A stretch of 64,000 nt of DNA from Euptelea pleiosperma. Lineage: Eukaryota; Streptophyta; Magnoliopsida; Ranunculales; Eupteleaceae. The translations under genes and the position numbers were made by a program. Below, in pieces: positions 35,302 to 47,879 of the stretch (positions are counted from its first letter, which is position 1; every line of letters begins with the position of its first letter). The notes below the pieces were generated by a model. The model did not search any database. It was given only the letters and a program-made list of their open reading frames with translations, and was not told where the DNA came from. Location of the stretch: assembly GCA_035048495.1 (NCBI GenBank), contig CM068553.1, forward strand, positions 32,016,978 to 32,080,977, in the 5' to 3' direction.

Positions 35302-38300
35302 CCACAAGAAAGCTATTATATAAAACTTAAATTGGATCAAATGACTATAACAGATCAAAGTGTCATGATCATCCAATGAAATTGGTCCTTGATGGTGGCT
35401 CCCACATCCGCATGTGTCCTCTGTATATGTTATGATGATCGTAAGCCTTATTTGTATGAAAAGGAGTACTAGCGACAGTTGCTTCTGCAATCGCCACACG
35501 CCACTCTCCATGTGGTGCTAACATGTGGCCCTAAAGCTGGCTTTAGTAAGGAAAAGATAGTAACAAGTTCCACTGGCTGATTAGAAAACAAATAAAGCAA
35601 GCTAGAGATAGGAGATAGGGAGAAGACTATACTCGACTACTAGTATGTGATGACTCCCTCTTTAAAAAGGTGGGTTTGGCCTTTAAAGCTGAAGGGAAGG
35701 ATCTTCTTCATTTAACTCCATGTCGTTCTCCTTGCCATGCTTTCTTCTAAATCTCATCTTTCCTCCCTCTGGTCGCCTTGCCTTTTCTTCCCCTAACAAG
35801 ATCGGATCGGTCGCTCTCGCTCCCTTGCTAAGAGCCGAGAGGGAAGGCACTTACCGAACCTTTCCTTACTATTTTTCTAACTCAAAAATCGATGATAAGA
35901 CAAGCGAATGATTAAGAGCCTTATTACCTTACCCTTATCTACGCCGATAAGTCCTCACCGATTCTCCCTACCTAAACCTAAACAGACCTAAACCCTAAAC
36001 TTATTCCACTAATCGAGTTCTGACACGAACCAGTACTGACTCGGCTTGGGAGCTCTTCCTTATTGTTCTGAACCATTAATCACGCTATCCCTTCCGCTCC
36101 CCTTTTTCTCTTTTAAGCACCTGACACTTGCCCTTCGAACCCATTACTTGAGTGACTCCGTTCCTTTCCAATAGAGGACTTCTCCTCCGCCTATTACGTA
36201 AGGGGCCGGGTGGGGCAGATCATGACACATGAGCGGTTTACTATGGAATTCCTTCATCCTTCTCGATATCGGCTTTGCTACCATACTTCTGCCGGTGCCG
36301 GGACTTCACAACTCGAGTCACTCGACTACTCGACTACGTTTCTGAGCAATCATAGAATTTGACCTAGCTCTAGATAGTAAGGGCATCGAATAACCTCCGA
36401 TGAAATATATTTTATGTAGGATTTTGTTAGGGAGAAGGAAGAGCGAAGAGCCTACCGGGAACGCATCCATTTATTGTCCTCCTCTATAGCGAATACTATG
36501 GCTCGATTCCTTGCGCTGCAATAGACTATAGTAGAGAAAGCAACAATCATCTGTAGTTATTACACTTATCTTTCCTTACCTTACGTAATAGGGGGCGTAT
36601 TGAATACCTTATCTTATTATTAGATAAGGAATCTTTCATGGGCTTGGGTCTTTCTTGGGCTAAAGGGATTGTAGTTCATAATGCCAGGTTCCCTATCCCA
36701 GTACCAGAGCCCGTCTTTTGTTAAGGGGGAATGCCGGGCCTGGGGATGAGAGAAGTGCAGGGAATACTAATTCTCCTTCGGACCCTCCCTCTATGGATCG
36801 GTCCAGAGATCAGTGGAACAAAGTCGGTCAATGAAACCTCATTCGATGACCACTCCTCCTTCTGAGAGATAGATGGTTACCTCTCAATCGACAGCAGCTG
36901 CAGCTAGAAGAAATCTACTCGGAGCTTCTACAGGTATAATGAAAAAGTACGGGCTTGCTCCTACTGCTTGAGAAAGAACCATGAGGAGTCATATTAACTA
37001 TAACTTCAAAGGGGGCTGTACTAATACATCGACTTCTCAATTACCCGGGTGACAACCAACCTATCGAGGAATCTGGACCAGAACCTACTCTATCACATGC
37101 TTTCACCATATCTAACTCGATAAACATATCCGGCTCCTGAGATAGAGAAATGCAATGAATGGATTCATTCATTCATTCATTCATCGTAATTAAACCATCC
37201 AGCAACTGGCGGTCACAAAACCTCCTTGTTGGTTGTGAAGCTATGATGTTCGGCCGACGATTGGGACTCGAAGCAGAGTTTTGCACAAACTATCCCCAAG
37301 CTCAAAATCTTTTTGGAATAAAAACAAAAAAAGAATGCATTTAGTCGTTCAGCTTCTTACTGATGAATGATTCCTTCGCTACTGCCACCACTCCTGCACA
37401 CACAAAATCATTGGAGAAGGATAGGGGGCCTTACTAGATTAGGGAGCCCTCGTATCAGCCATACTGAGTAAAGCAGTACCTCTTCCTCTGATACTTAAGC
37501 TAGCAGAGAATGATTAATAGCCACCCCATAACCGAGTCGGGAGTTGCAGCACCGAATCGCATGTCCATTCAAGTCCGGTCAAAGAGATTCATACCTACAC
37601 CTCTTCAATCGGAATCGGACGTATGAAAGTTTACCCGCCGGGGTCAGACTCGCATTCCTACTTCCCGGGATATCTACATTCCACAACCCAATGTGAAAGT
37701 CCCCATCTTTCCTTAAAGGCCAATAGCACCCACCTCCAAAATGCCCTGGGCCTGTTTATACAGAGAGAGTAGCAAAGGCATGTGATCTGAACCGGAACGA
37801 GCAGCGGGGAAACAGGGTTTGGTCCATTGATCAACCGGGAGAAGCGAGGGCTCTATCGAGCTCCATTCGAATATGTTGTCTACCAGTTCGAGGGTACGGA
37901 AGTTTGATACCGAGATCAGAGCCACCAAATTAGTTAATTGGTACGAGGACACGGTCTGTGGAATTGACATCCGAACCCACTTACGGTGTCAAAGTCGCTA
38001 GGTCCCCACTTAACTCCACTCTCATGGAGTTAATGACCAAAGAAGCAACAACAAGAAACATGAAATTGTAGATAACAGAACCTTCATGATTCGCGACCCA
38101 CTGTGGGTGAGACGTACGGAAGATAATGAACAAGGAAATTTTAAGTATTCGAGAAATCCCTGGAGACCGTGCAGGGCAAACACAAAGCTGATAAACAGCC
38201 ATATACAAAGGGTCGGAGAAAAAGCATACCTAACTTCAGTAACAGATACAAGGAAAGGGTTGGCAGTGGCAATGAGCGAGGCGGCTTCTAGAATCAAGGG

Positions 38301-38490
38301 TTTTCGGATTGGAAATGCTATTGTGCATTCGTATTTAAAGGATACCAGATTTGTAATGTTAACGTGCCTACTCATAGGGATATCGATTTGGTGGATGGAT
38401 GTACCACCATTACTATTCCAAAAAATGGTGGCCTTACAATCACCGGATCCGGGACTAATAGTACGTGTCATGAAAGACACCTATGTAAAT
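35302..38490. other. Mitochondrial-like insertion, part 2 of 3
   Basis: Continues the foreign block after solo LTR 2. It contains only short frames in all six phases. The longest, 38022-38480 on the minus strand and 38086-38493 on the plus, match nothing I recognise. There is a (CATT)n run near 37164-37182. It ends TAAAT (38486-38490), the left TSD of the triple-LTR complex. An internal minus-strand frame at 37713-37970 ends in a stretch (RSGSDHMPLLLSL) faintly like an endonuclease/phosphatase motif, which is too weak to call. Confidence 0.42.
38486..38490 (+). repeat. Left target-site duplication TAAAT of the triple-LTR complex
   Basis: Directly precedes TGATATTCGC at 38491. The same five bases follow the third LTR at 54633-54637. 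Confidence 0.93.
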
Positions 38491-39451
38491 TGATATTCGC
38501 TCAAAAGTGCTTATTTTAAGCAATTTTCCTGTAGCGTTATTGCATTCTCCCACGTTAAAATACTCTATTTATCTACTTTTCTACGTAAGAGTCTCTTCTA
38601 TTGCGTAGAACACACTTTTCTGGACGAAATGGTATATTTGCATGCATTAAACACATTTTCGGAAGTCTAGATATTAAGCCGTTCTGATAAAGTCTCATTA
38701 CGCGCTTCTTCTGTCGCAGGAAACCCCGATGGGACGGTTCTCGAGACTTGTGGGCCCAAATCGATCATGAGAGCCCATTATCAAAGCTTAAAGAGCCCAC
38801 ATGCTATGACTAGAAGATATGGGCCAAATATGGGCTGAATCAGAGGACCAAAAAGCCGGCCCAAATAACGAAGAGAGCAGGAGAGCCAATGACCAAGAGA
38901 CGGACCAAAGCGTTTAAAGCCACATGAGTCAGCAAAGAATGATAGTCGACTCTACTGGAGAAGCGTGAGGATGGTCACAGTGAAGACCAGGGTTCCAGAC
39001 CCTCCGCCAGTGCTTTTTTCCATTTTTTTTGATACTTTTTCTCTCATCTCTCCTTATTCTCTCTCTCTCTTCATCTCTCGGTCCTCGAATCTACTGACCT
39101 AACCCCAGAACTCCTGCCCATCGGCTCTATCTCATCTCCCTTAGCTTTCTGACCGTTGGATCTTCCATCGGACCGTTGGATCTTCAATCGGACCGTTGGA
39201 TCTCTCTAGATCCGTCGATCTACCAATCTGGGTCCCAATCAAGTCACCATCCATCCGATCGCCTTCAGAATGCCTGTCACATCATCTTGTGAGACGATGG
39301 ACATCATCAGTCCATGTGGGCCAGTAGCCGGGCCCATCATCATCGACCCGCTGTCCGACCAGTTAGTGGACCCCGCGAATTTCAAAAATAATTTTAATTA
39401 AATGGGGGGTCCACTAATTGGGGAGATTCCCCATAGAAAAGTAGTATTTTA

Positions 39452-39498
<47 letters not shown>

Positions 39499-39522
39499 TT
39501 TTATTTTTTTATTTCCTAAAAA

Positions 39523-39560
39523 TCCTAATTTCCATTAATGGAAATTAGGAGCTTATAAAA
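39523..39560 (+). promoter_or_regulatory. 28-bp palindrome and TATA box, element B LTR 1
   Basis: A perfect 28-bp palindrome at 39523-39550 (half-site TCCTAATTTCCATT) is followed by TATAAAA at 39554-39560. Identical copies lie at 46275-46312 and 53028-53065. Confidence 0.65.
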
Positions 39561-39641
39561 AGGGGGAAGGAGGGGGACGAACCCTAATCCCTCTCCCCTC
39601 TCCTCCTCTCCTTCCCCGAATCTTCTCCCACGTTTTCCCTT

Positions 39642-39720
39642 CCTTCTTCTTCTTCTTCTTCTTCTTCTTCTTCTTCTTCTTCTTCTTCCTCATTCCGGCC
39701 GGAGTTGCAGAACTCCGGCC
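39642..39720 (+). repeat. (CTT)n run and GGCCGGAGTT hairpin, LTR 1
   Basis: About 16 CTT repeats are followed by a perfect 24-bp inverted repeat (39697-39720). A second hairpin of the same core sits at 39848-39874 (13-bp arms, 1-base loop). All are downstream of the TATA box and so probably in the transcribed leader. Confidence 0.75.
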
Positions 39721-41127
39721 ACCTCCTTCTTCTCTTCTCCTTCTGTCATCTCCTTCTCTTTCTCCTTCATCTGAAACTCTCCACCCTCCGCCTGTGCGCA
39801 GCAAATCTGCTGCCACGAGCAGCACCGTTTTTTTTCAAGTTTTGATTACCGGAGTTGCAGCCTGCAACTCCGGTCACCTCTTCCTTCACCGCCATCTCCT
39901 TCCTTCAATACCCGAAGGTTCCTCTGTTGCTCCCTCCTCCACCTGTGCGTAGCACAGCTTGCTGCTGCGGGCAGCAACCATCTCCACCACCAAGAAGCTC
40001 CGCCCGAACCAGCAACCTCGCCCCCTCTTCGTTGCTGGTTCACCCTTCGCCTGTGTCTTCTTCATCTGCACCGCCCAGCACCACACCATCTCCTCCGGCG
40101 ACCACCATTGACGCCGGAGCAGCCTGCGGTTGCCGCCTGCAACTTCTCCACGTCACCACGCACCAACAATCAGCGTCCTTCACCGGGGTTATTTCTCCAC
40201 AAGCACCACCAGCCACGTGGACTGCTCCTCTTCACCTAGTTCGGGCTCTAATCAGACCGGCCAACATCACCACTGTTCCTGCAATCAACCGCTCCGCCTG
40301 CAACTCAAACACCTCTTCGATCACCGGAGAGCTCCTCCCTAACGCCGGCAATCTCCTCTCAAGAACACGGTCTGCAACACACTTGCAGACCGTCTTCCCC
40401 AGCCTGCACCTTAGGACGAATCAGCATCCTCCTAGCGCCTCCATCTGAAACTTCGGCCAAACTTCCATTTGCAGGCCGACCACCATTGCCGCCCTCATGC
40501 TCGTCAAGCATCCCATGGTGCTGCCTTCCAATCACAACACTGCAGGTGATATTCCAACCCGGCTAACTTGAAGCTCTACCTTCGTTCATCGCCGATCACT
40601 TGGGGTAAAGTTCCCTAAGGGAGTAACTTCTTCCCTCATCTTCTCTCTACTTTCTCTCTCTTGACTTTTTTTCTCTTAATTTCTATCTCTCTAGATTTTC
40701 TTTCTCTACCTAATCCCTTCATCTTTTGTTTCTCTCTCTACATCTCTTTATAGTCATTATTTGTAGTGATTTTTGCAAAGAAAGTTTGTAAACATTTTGA
40801 TTGAATAAAGTTTAGTTGAGTTTGCATTATTGCGTTTTAGTCTTATTTTTGTTCTAATTGCTTGTGGCAATTTCTCTCTCTAAAAATCACTAAGCATGTT
40901 TTAAATCCATCACCATTCTCACCTCTCCATGTTTTCTTGATAAAAATCCGTCATTTCATGTCGTTGAATTACACAAACTAACCCCGAGTGCGGATCGACA
41001 TCCGACACGAGCCACTGTACAACCCTGTGATTTTTGCAGGATTTGAGTGAAAAAGAATCGGATAATTACAAATATTGTTGAGATCTAGGATTTCCGAAAC
41101 CAACGACGCGGAAAAAACCTACTTTCA

Positions 41128-44100
41128 AATGGCGCCGCTGCCGCTCGGGTGTTCGGGAGTGCGAAAAAGGACGTAAAGACGGAATTGGAAAGTTGCTGAA
41201 GCGAAAAGCTGCTCAATTTGGCCAGCCCGACCTTTTCGGGAAACTTTCTATTTTTTGTTTTTGTTGATTTTTAGCAGTTTTTAAATTACTATTTTTAATG
41301 CCTCGGAAGGCCGAGTGCAAAGTTGTAATAATTTAGGAATTTTACTGCTTTCCATATAACTGCTAGATCTTGTTCTAGGGTTTTTTAGAAACCTTAGATT
41401 AAGTGGAAAATACCAAAAAAATAATAAATTCAAAATTCAAAAAAATTAGGGTTTCATATTCTGCAGATTTTTAGAAATCACCAATCAAGGATTTGCGATT
41501 TTTAGAAAGATTCTAAAATCTTGAAACTTTGCTAAATTAGGGTTTCCCCTCTTAGAAGTTTCCTCTTTAGAAGAATTTCTATCTTTAGAAATCTTCCGAA
41601 TTTGGAAAAGTCTGCAAAAGGAAACACCCCAAATCTAGCAGAATTTCAATTTTGGGAAATTTCCAAAAATTATAAGGGATCTCGCAATAAAATCTTTCTT
41701 GGAAGATCTCCACAGTTCGGGAAACTTTCCAATCTAGGTATTTTCCAATTTGGGAATTCCTAAATTTTAAACCATCTCGAATTTGGAAACTAATTCAAAA
41801 ACTTGCCTAAATTCAGTGCTTGTTCAGTGAACCCTAAAAAGGCAAGGATCTTCCAAATAGAATCCCACATACCTAGACCGTGCGATCTAACTGTTTCTGC
41901 AGGAACACGATCCAGTGTGGGTAGAGAGCGAAAGCTCAAAGAGGTGGAGTCGGGCCCAAGCCCATTAGGATACCCCTCTCTAACCCACGGAGGCGACCCC
42001 GTGGCGTGGCCCACGGGAGGTAAGTCTCTATCCTCGCCTTGAGTGCGATACAGAGCAATTTGGGTGAATCATTGCCGCTTGTCTATTTGCTTTCGCATAC
42101 ATATTATTCGACTTGCGTGGCGTGGCCGTTAATAATTGAACATTAATCGAGCAGACCCAGCTCTTTTACAACTGGTGGGATTTCATCACCCACCTCATCA
42201 TTCCAACTGTTTTGATCCCAAGGCTCCATTTAATTAAAAAGAATCAAGAAGTAGAGCCAATTAGCCCGGTGTTCAAGGAAAAATCCACACAAAGCGAACC
42301 CGCTTAACATCCAATCGAAATAAGACCACGAGCGCGGGTCCCTGTTGTCTAACACACCCATAAGTCCCTGCTACTCAAGTACACTGAGCTCTATGTGGCA
42401 TCTTGGACTATTCGGCGGTTAGTTACGTGTGGACTAGGAACACGCACCAACCCTAGCTTAACCCGAGGGAACACTCTTCTTAAACACTTGACCAATCCGG
42501 TTAGTCTGGGACGTACTTAAGACAGCCATTGTGCCGCACGTCTGTCTAGGCTTCGGATTGCCTTGTTGTTGACTAGAGTCAGTACTAAAGGATTCGCTTT
42601 GAAGAGTGTAGCCTGGTGAGAACCTAAGAGCGACAAAGTTAGTCCGGCGGTTAACAAAATAAACCAGTGGTCCGCCCACTGTCATAATCTACCATACCCC
42701 AGAAACTAACAAGATAAATCCTCAAACTTATCCTGATTTGTTTTAGGCATAGGATTATCTTGCTTGCTCTATGTGCATCATTTAGGATCTCAAACCCAGT
42801 GTCTCTTTGTAACCTAATCTGAAGCTTATTTATATGGGTTCAACTGCCCCATTGTTTGACTCGATCTGAGAGTCCTTCAATCTTCAACACTCTTCCTTTG
42901 CCATTGGTCTCTTACTGATGAGAGACCAGGCAGACGGATCTCATCGATCCAATCTCTTATGACTGATGATCATTTCAGTCTCACTGCATTTTATACTGGA
43001 TAGGGGTGCTGACTGTCAACCCCACTGGAGTCTGCTCCACTAAATCCATCCCCGATACACATTGTGTCTTCGGCTCTGCTAACCATGGTCAGAGAATCCC
43101 TTGTTAGGTCTCTTACTGATGAGAGACCCATTACTGTTCTCCCATACCCGCTCCTCTTTATGAGTTTGCGGCTCTGCTAACCACGGCTAGAGAACCCTCT
43201 CAGTCTTAACTGAGAAAGAACCTACCTGTACTACTGCTGGGTTGGGTTAGCTCGATTGGAAGCATTCCTGCTCCAACTGATGAGCTGGATGACTGATGAC
43301 TCACTCAGTCTCCCTATGCTTCAAATTGGTTGGGGGTGCTTATCACCCCCATTGTGTCTGGCTGAAGACGTAAAACTTAGCGCTTTCGGAAAGGCAATTC
43401 CGGTATTCCTAGAGTACATGAGTCTCATGCATTTGTTATTACTTTTATATCTTTGGAAATGCAGGTACATTCATTCTTCCGATCATCAGGTATCACACTG
43501 TCGAGTTTCTGCCGACTTGGTAACATCCTCCCTGAACCTTTGCATCATCATCACTGATTTTTCATCATTTTATGTCCCAGTCATGAGCACCGAGGACGGT
43601 GCTATATTTTGGTTGGGGGTGGGTATTTACCAAAACTCATGTATTCCTTTTGATAAATATAGATATAGATATAAAAAAAAAAAAAAAAAAAGAAAAAGTT
43701 GTTTTTGGGGTGATTTCCGATGTTCTCCAAAAGTTTTCTAGAATTTCAAAAATGTGTCAAATACCCTGACTTTGATTAGCTGAAAACCTCCGTTAAGTCA
43801 GTATTGAGGATGTCAATTTTTGTTTAAAGTTAGCGTTGAGTCAATTCAAGCGTGACTACAGCAGGTTTGAAAACTCAGAAAAAATCAGATTCGGCACAAT
43901 TGTACACTATCAACATCAGAGTCATCCTAAGTTTGGAAATTCTAGAGATCCTGTGAGAAGAATTGTGGAGACCTAACCCAGTAAGCTTTCGAGCCTTTAA
44001 TCATTTCAGAGAGTATACATTAATCCTGAGTCACAAGATGACTCACTATTCTTCATGCCCGCAATAATTCGTTGAGAGATCTCATTATCTTTTGCTTCGA

Positions 44101-45243
44101 TCATAAAACTCGGAACAACATCAACATTGGATTACTACGACAGAACCTTCTCTGTATCCAGTCAAGACAGTATACATGATAGTGCAAACCCTAGAAAATG
44201 ATTTAGGCCATTTTTCTGAACCATTCAGCCTTTTTACCCACCTGAATTATACTTCACTAGAAACCCCTTGAGCCGTTCTATAAAAGCCTTTTATTTGCAA
44301 ACCCATCAACCTAAAATCCAGTCCAGCTACGAAACATGACTGGCTACCCTTATTTTGAGATGGACAAAAGAATAACTGATGTGGGTGTACCGTGAAAAAG
44401 AAAAGTAAAGAAGAAGAATCAAGAGGAAAAGAAAGTGGTTCAAGCCAAAAACAAAATATAGAAAGAAAGTATGAAGAAGAGCTGAAAAGAAATTGAGCAG
44501 TCTCAGAAATATCAAGAAAAAGAGAAAAATACGAAAAAAAAAAAGGAAAAAGAACCAGATAATGGTGTTACGTCGCAGGAAAAATTCAAGAAAATGGCAA
44601 TATCCTCTCAAGATCTTTGAAATCCTGTATCCCTTTATCTCTCTACACCTGACCTAAGCCTCATTACAACCCAGGAAAGTCCTACTTGATTCTAGGATAG
44701 TACGATCATAAAATGTGGAGATTGGAGAAAGAGAAGCTATAGAGTTTGATCTGACGTTCCCGAGTGAAGTGGTATTCCAATCATGAGATCTTCTTCTGTT
44801 AAAGATGTCCTTCCTTCAAATAAAACATATGTGAGATCTTTTGTCTCTTTATATTAAATACATCTCCTCACATATAAATTGAGAGAAAAGAAGAAAACCC
44901 TTCTTGTGTGATTCTATTCTGAGTGCTAAACATGTGAGATTTGAGGTCGAGGCAGAAAAACTTATAGGTGATCTGGAAATCTTTACTGTCGGATGATAAG
45001 AATGTTGAGCACACACACACGCAGAGTCTGACTATTCTGGGTCATGATTATCAGTCTGTAGTCTTGCCAAAACTTTCAAAACTCTTTGCTAGCCTGTAAC
45101 TGTTTTTGCATCCATTCAATAATTTGATGAACGGTGTTTTCCCGGAGCTAATATAAAAAAGTGTGCAGCATGTGCAGAGCCCTTTTAAGCTCATGTATTT
45201 CGCACTAATTGCCAAGGATTGGCAATATGCTGGTTGGGGGTTG
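41128..45243 (+). mobile_element. Element B internal domain 1, non-coding
   Basis: 4116 bp without any gag-pol motif. About 41890-43740 is nearly identical to element A 1680-3490, whereas 41405-41880 differs from element A. It contains the same stem-loop series as element A, and an A19 run at 43673-43691 follows AGATATAGATAT. The frame at 43256-43741 starts at TTG and is not supported as a gene. It ends with GGTTGGGGGTTG before LTR 2. Confidence 0.88.
41130..41143 (+). promoter_or_regulatory. Primer-binding site 1 of element B
   Basis: TGGCGCCGCTGCCG lies two bases after the LTR end. It has one mismatch to the tRNA-Asp complement seen in element A. Confidence 0.75.
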
Positions 45244-46204
45244 TGATATTCGCTCAAAAGTGCTTATTTTAAGCAATTTTCCTGTAGCGTTATTGCATTC
45301 TCCCACGTTAAAATACTCTATTTATCTACTTTTCTACGTAAGAGTCTCTTCTATTGCGTAGAACACACTTTTCTGGACGAAATGGTATATTTGCATGCAT
45401 TAAACACATTTTCGGAAGTCTAGATATTAAGCCGTTCTGATAAAGTCTCATTACGCGCTTCTTCTGTCGCAGGAAACCCCGATGGGACGGTTCTCGAGAC
45501 TTGTGGGCCCAAATCGATCATGAGAGCCCATTATCAAAGCTTAAAGAGCCCACATGCTATGACTAGAAGATATGGGCCAAATATGGGCTGAATCAGAGGA
45601 CCAAAAAGCCGGCCCAAATAACGAAGAGAGCAGGAGAGCCAATGACCAAGAGACGGACCAAAGCGTTTAAAGCCACATGAGTCAGCAAAGAATGATAGTC
45701 GACTCTACTGGAGAAGCGTGAGGATGGTCACAGTGAAGACCAGGGTTCCAGACCCTCCGCCAGTGCTTTTTTCCATTTTTTTTGATACTTTTTCTCTCAT
45801 CTCTCCTTATTCTCTCTCTCTCTTCATCTCTCGGTCCTCGAATCTACTGACCTAACCCCAGAACTCCTGCCCATCGGCTCTATCTCATCTCCCTTAGCTT
45901 TCTGACCGTTGGATCTTCCATCGGACCGTTGGATCTTCAATCGGACCGTTGGATCTCTCTAGATCCGTCGATCTACCAATCTGGGTCCCAATCAAGTCAC
46001 CATCCATCCGATCGCCTTCAGAATGCCTGTCACATCATCTTGTGAGACGATGGACATCATCAGTCCATGTGGGCCAGTAGCCGGGCCCATCATCATCGAC
46101 CCGCTGTCCGACCAGTTAGTGGACCCCGCGAATTTCAAAAATAATTTTAATTAAATGGGGGGTCCACTAATTGGGGAGATTCCCCATAGAAAAGTAGTAT
46201 TTTA

Positions 46205-46250
<46 letters not shown>

Positions 46251-47879
46251 TTTTTTTTTTTTATTTCCTAAAAATCCTAATTTCCATTAATGGAAATTAG
46301 GAGCTTATAAAAAGGGGGAAGGAGGGGGACGAACCCTAATCCCTCTCCCCTCTCCTCCTCTCCTTCCCCGAATCTTCTCCCACGTTTTCCCTTCCTTCTT
46401 CTTCTTCTTCTTCTTCTTCTTCTTCTTCTTCTTCTTCTTCCTCATTCCGGCCGGAGTTGCAGAACTCCGGCCACCTCCTTCTTCTCTTCTCCTTCTGTCA
46501 TCTCCTTCTCTTTCTCCTTCATCTGAAACTCTCCACCCTCCGCCTGTGCGCAGCAAATCTGCTGCCACGAGCAGCACCGTTTTTTTTCAAGTTTTGATTA
46601 CCGGAGTTGCAGCCTGCAACTCCGGTCACCTCTTCCTTCACCGCCATCTCCTTCCTTCAATACCCGAAGGTTCCTCTGTTGCTCCCTCCTCCACCTGTGC
46701 GTAGCACAGCTTGCTGCTGCGGGCAGCAACCATCTCCACCACCAAGAAGCTCCGCCCGAACCAGCAACCTCGCCCCCTCTTCGTTGCTGGTTCACCCTTC
46801 GCCTGTGTCTTCTTCATCTGCACCGCCCAGCACCACACCATCTCCTCCGGCGACCACCATTGACGCCGGAGCAGCCTGCGGTTGCCGCCTGCAACTTCTC
46901 CACGTCACCACGCACCAACAATCAGCGTCCTTCACCGGGGTTATTTCTCCACAAGCACCACCAGCCACGTGGACTGCTCCTCTTCACCTAGTTCGGGCTC
47001 TAATCAGACCGGCCAACATCACCACTGTTCCTGCAATCAACCGCTCCGCCTGCAACTCAAACACCTCTTCGATCACCGGAGAGCTCCTCCCTAACGCCGG
47101 CAATCTCCTCTCAAGAACACGGTCTGCAACACACTTGCAGACCGTCTTCCCCAGCCTGCACCTTAGGACGAATCAGCATCCTCCTAGCGCCTCCATCTGA
47201 AACTTCGGCCAAACTTCCATTTGCAGGCCGACCACCATTGCCGCCCTCATGCTCGTCAAGCATCCCATGGTGCTGCCTTCCAATCACAACACTGCAGGTG
47301 ATATTCCAACCCGGCTAACTTGAAGCTCTACCTTCGTTCATCGCCGATCACTTGGGGTAAAGTTCCCTAAGGGAGTAACTTCTTCCCTCATCTTCTCTCT
47401 ACTTTCTCTCTCTTGACTTTTTTTCTCTTAATTTCTATCTCTCTAGATTTTCTTTCTCTACCTAATCCCTTCATCTTTTGTTTCTCTCTCTACATCTCTT
47501 TATAGTCATTATTTGTAGTGATTTTTGCAAAGAAAGTTTGTAAACATTTTGATTGAATAAAGTTTAGTTGAGTTTGCATTATTGCGTTTTAGTCTTATTT
47601 TTGTTCTAATTGCTTGTGGCAATTTCTCTCTCTAAAAATCACTAAGCATGTTTTAAATCCATCACCATTCTCACCTCTCCATGTTTTCTTGATAAAAATC
47701 CGTCATTTCATGTCGTTGAATTACACAAACTAACCCCGAGTGCGGATCGACATCCGACACGAGCCACTGTACAACCCTGTGATTTTTGCAGGATTTGAGT
47801 GAAAAAGAATCGGATAATTACAAATATTGTTGAGATCTAGGATTTCCGAAACCAACGACGCGGAAAAAACCTACTTTCA
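45244..47879 (+). repeat. Element B LTR 2 (2636 bp, middle copy)
   Basis: Matches LTR 1 and LTR 3 with very few differences. The A run is 38 long (46208-46245), and one T-rich segment after it reads T instead of A compared with LTR 1 and 3. It shares AACTAACCCC with LTR 1 where LTR 3 has AACGAACCCC, fitting a recombinant middle LTR. Confidence 0.95.
46275..46312 (+). promoter_or_regulatory. Palindrome and TATA box, element B LTR 2
   Basis: Same 28-bp palindrome (46275-46302) and TATAAAA (46306-46312) as LTR 1. Confidence 0.65.

Larger units (their letters stand above)
38491..41127 (+). repeat. Element B LTR 1 (2637 bp)
   Basis: Starts TGATATTCGC and ends CTACTTTCA. It contains an A39 run at 39455-39493, the palindrome/TATA promoter, (CTT)n at about 39642-39689, and hairpins at 39697-39720 and 39848-39874. 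The 197-codon frame at 39855-40448 begins at TTG and lies wholly in the LTR. Confidence 0.95.

Noticed and set aside
37713..37970. Possible LINE endonuclease fragment (minus strand, ...GSDHMPLLLSL)
   Set aside because: Only about a dozen residues resemble the motif and no reverse transcriptase follows.
31380..38490. tRNA or rRNA genes in the mitochondrial-like block
   Set aside because: I looked for cloverleaf-like text and conserved rRNA words and found none that I could support.
39855..40448. 197-codon open frame present in all three element B LTRs
   Set aside because: It starts at TTG, lies wholly inside the LTR leader, is low-complexity Pro/Ser/Thr-rich from C-rich DNA, and has no counterpart in the same frame in element A. 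Its three-fold presence is explained by LTR duplication.
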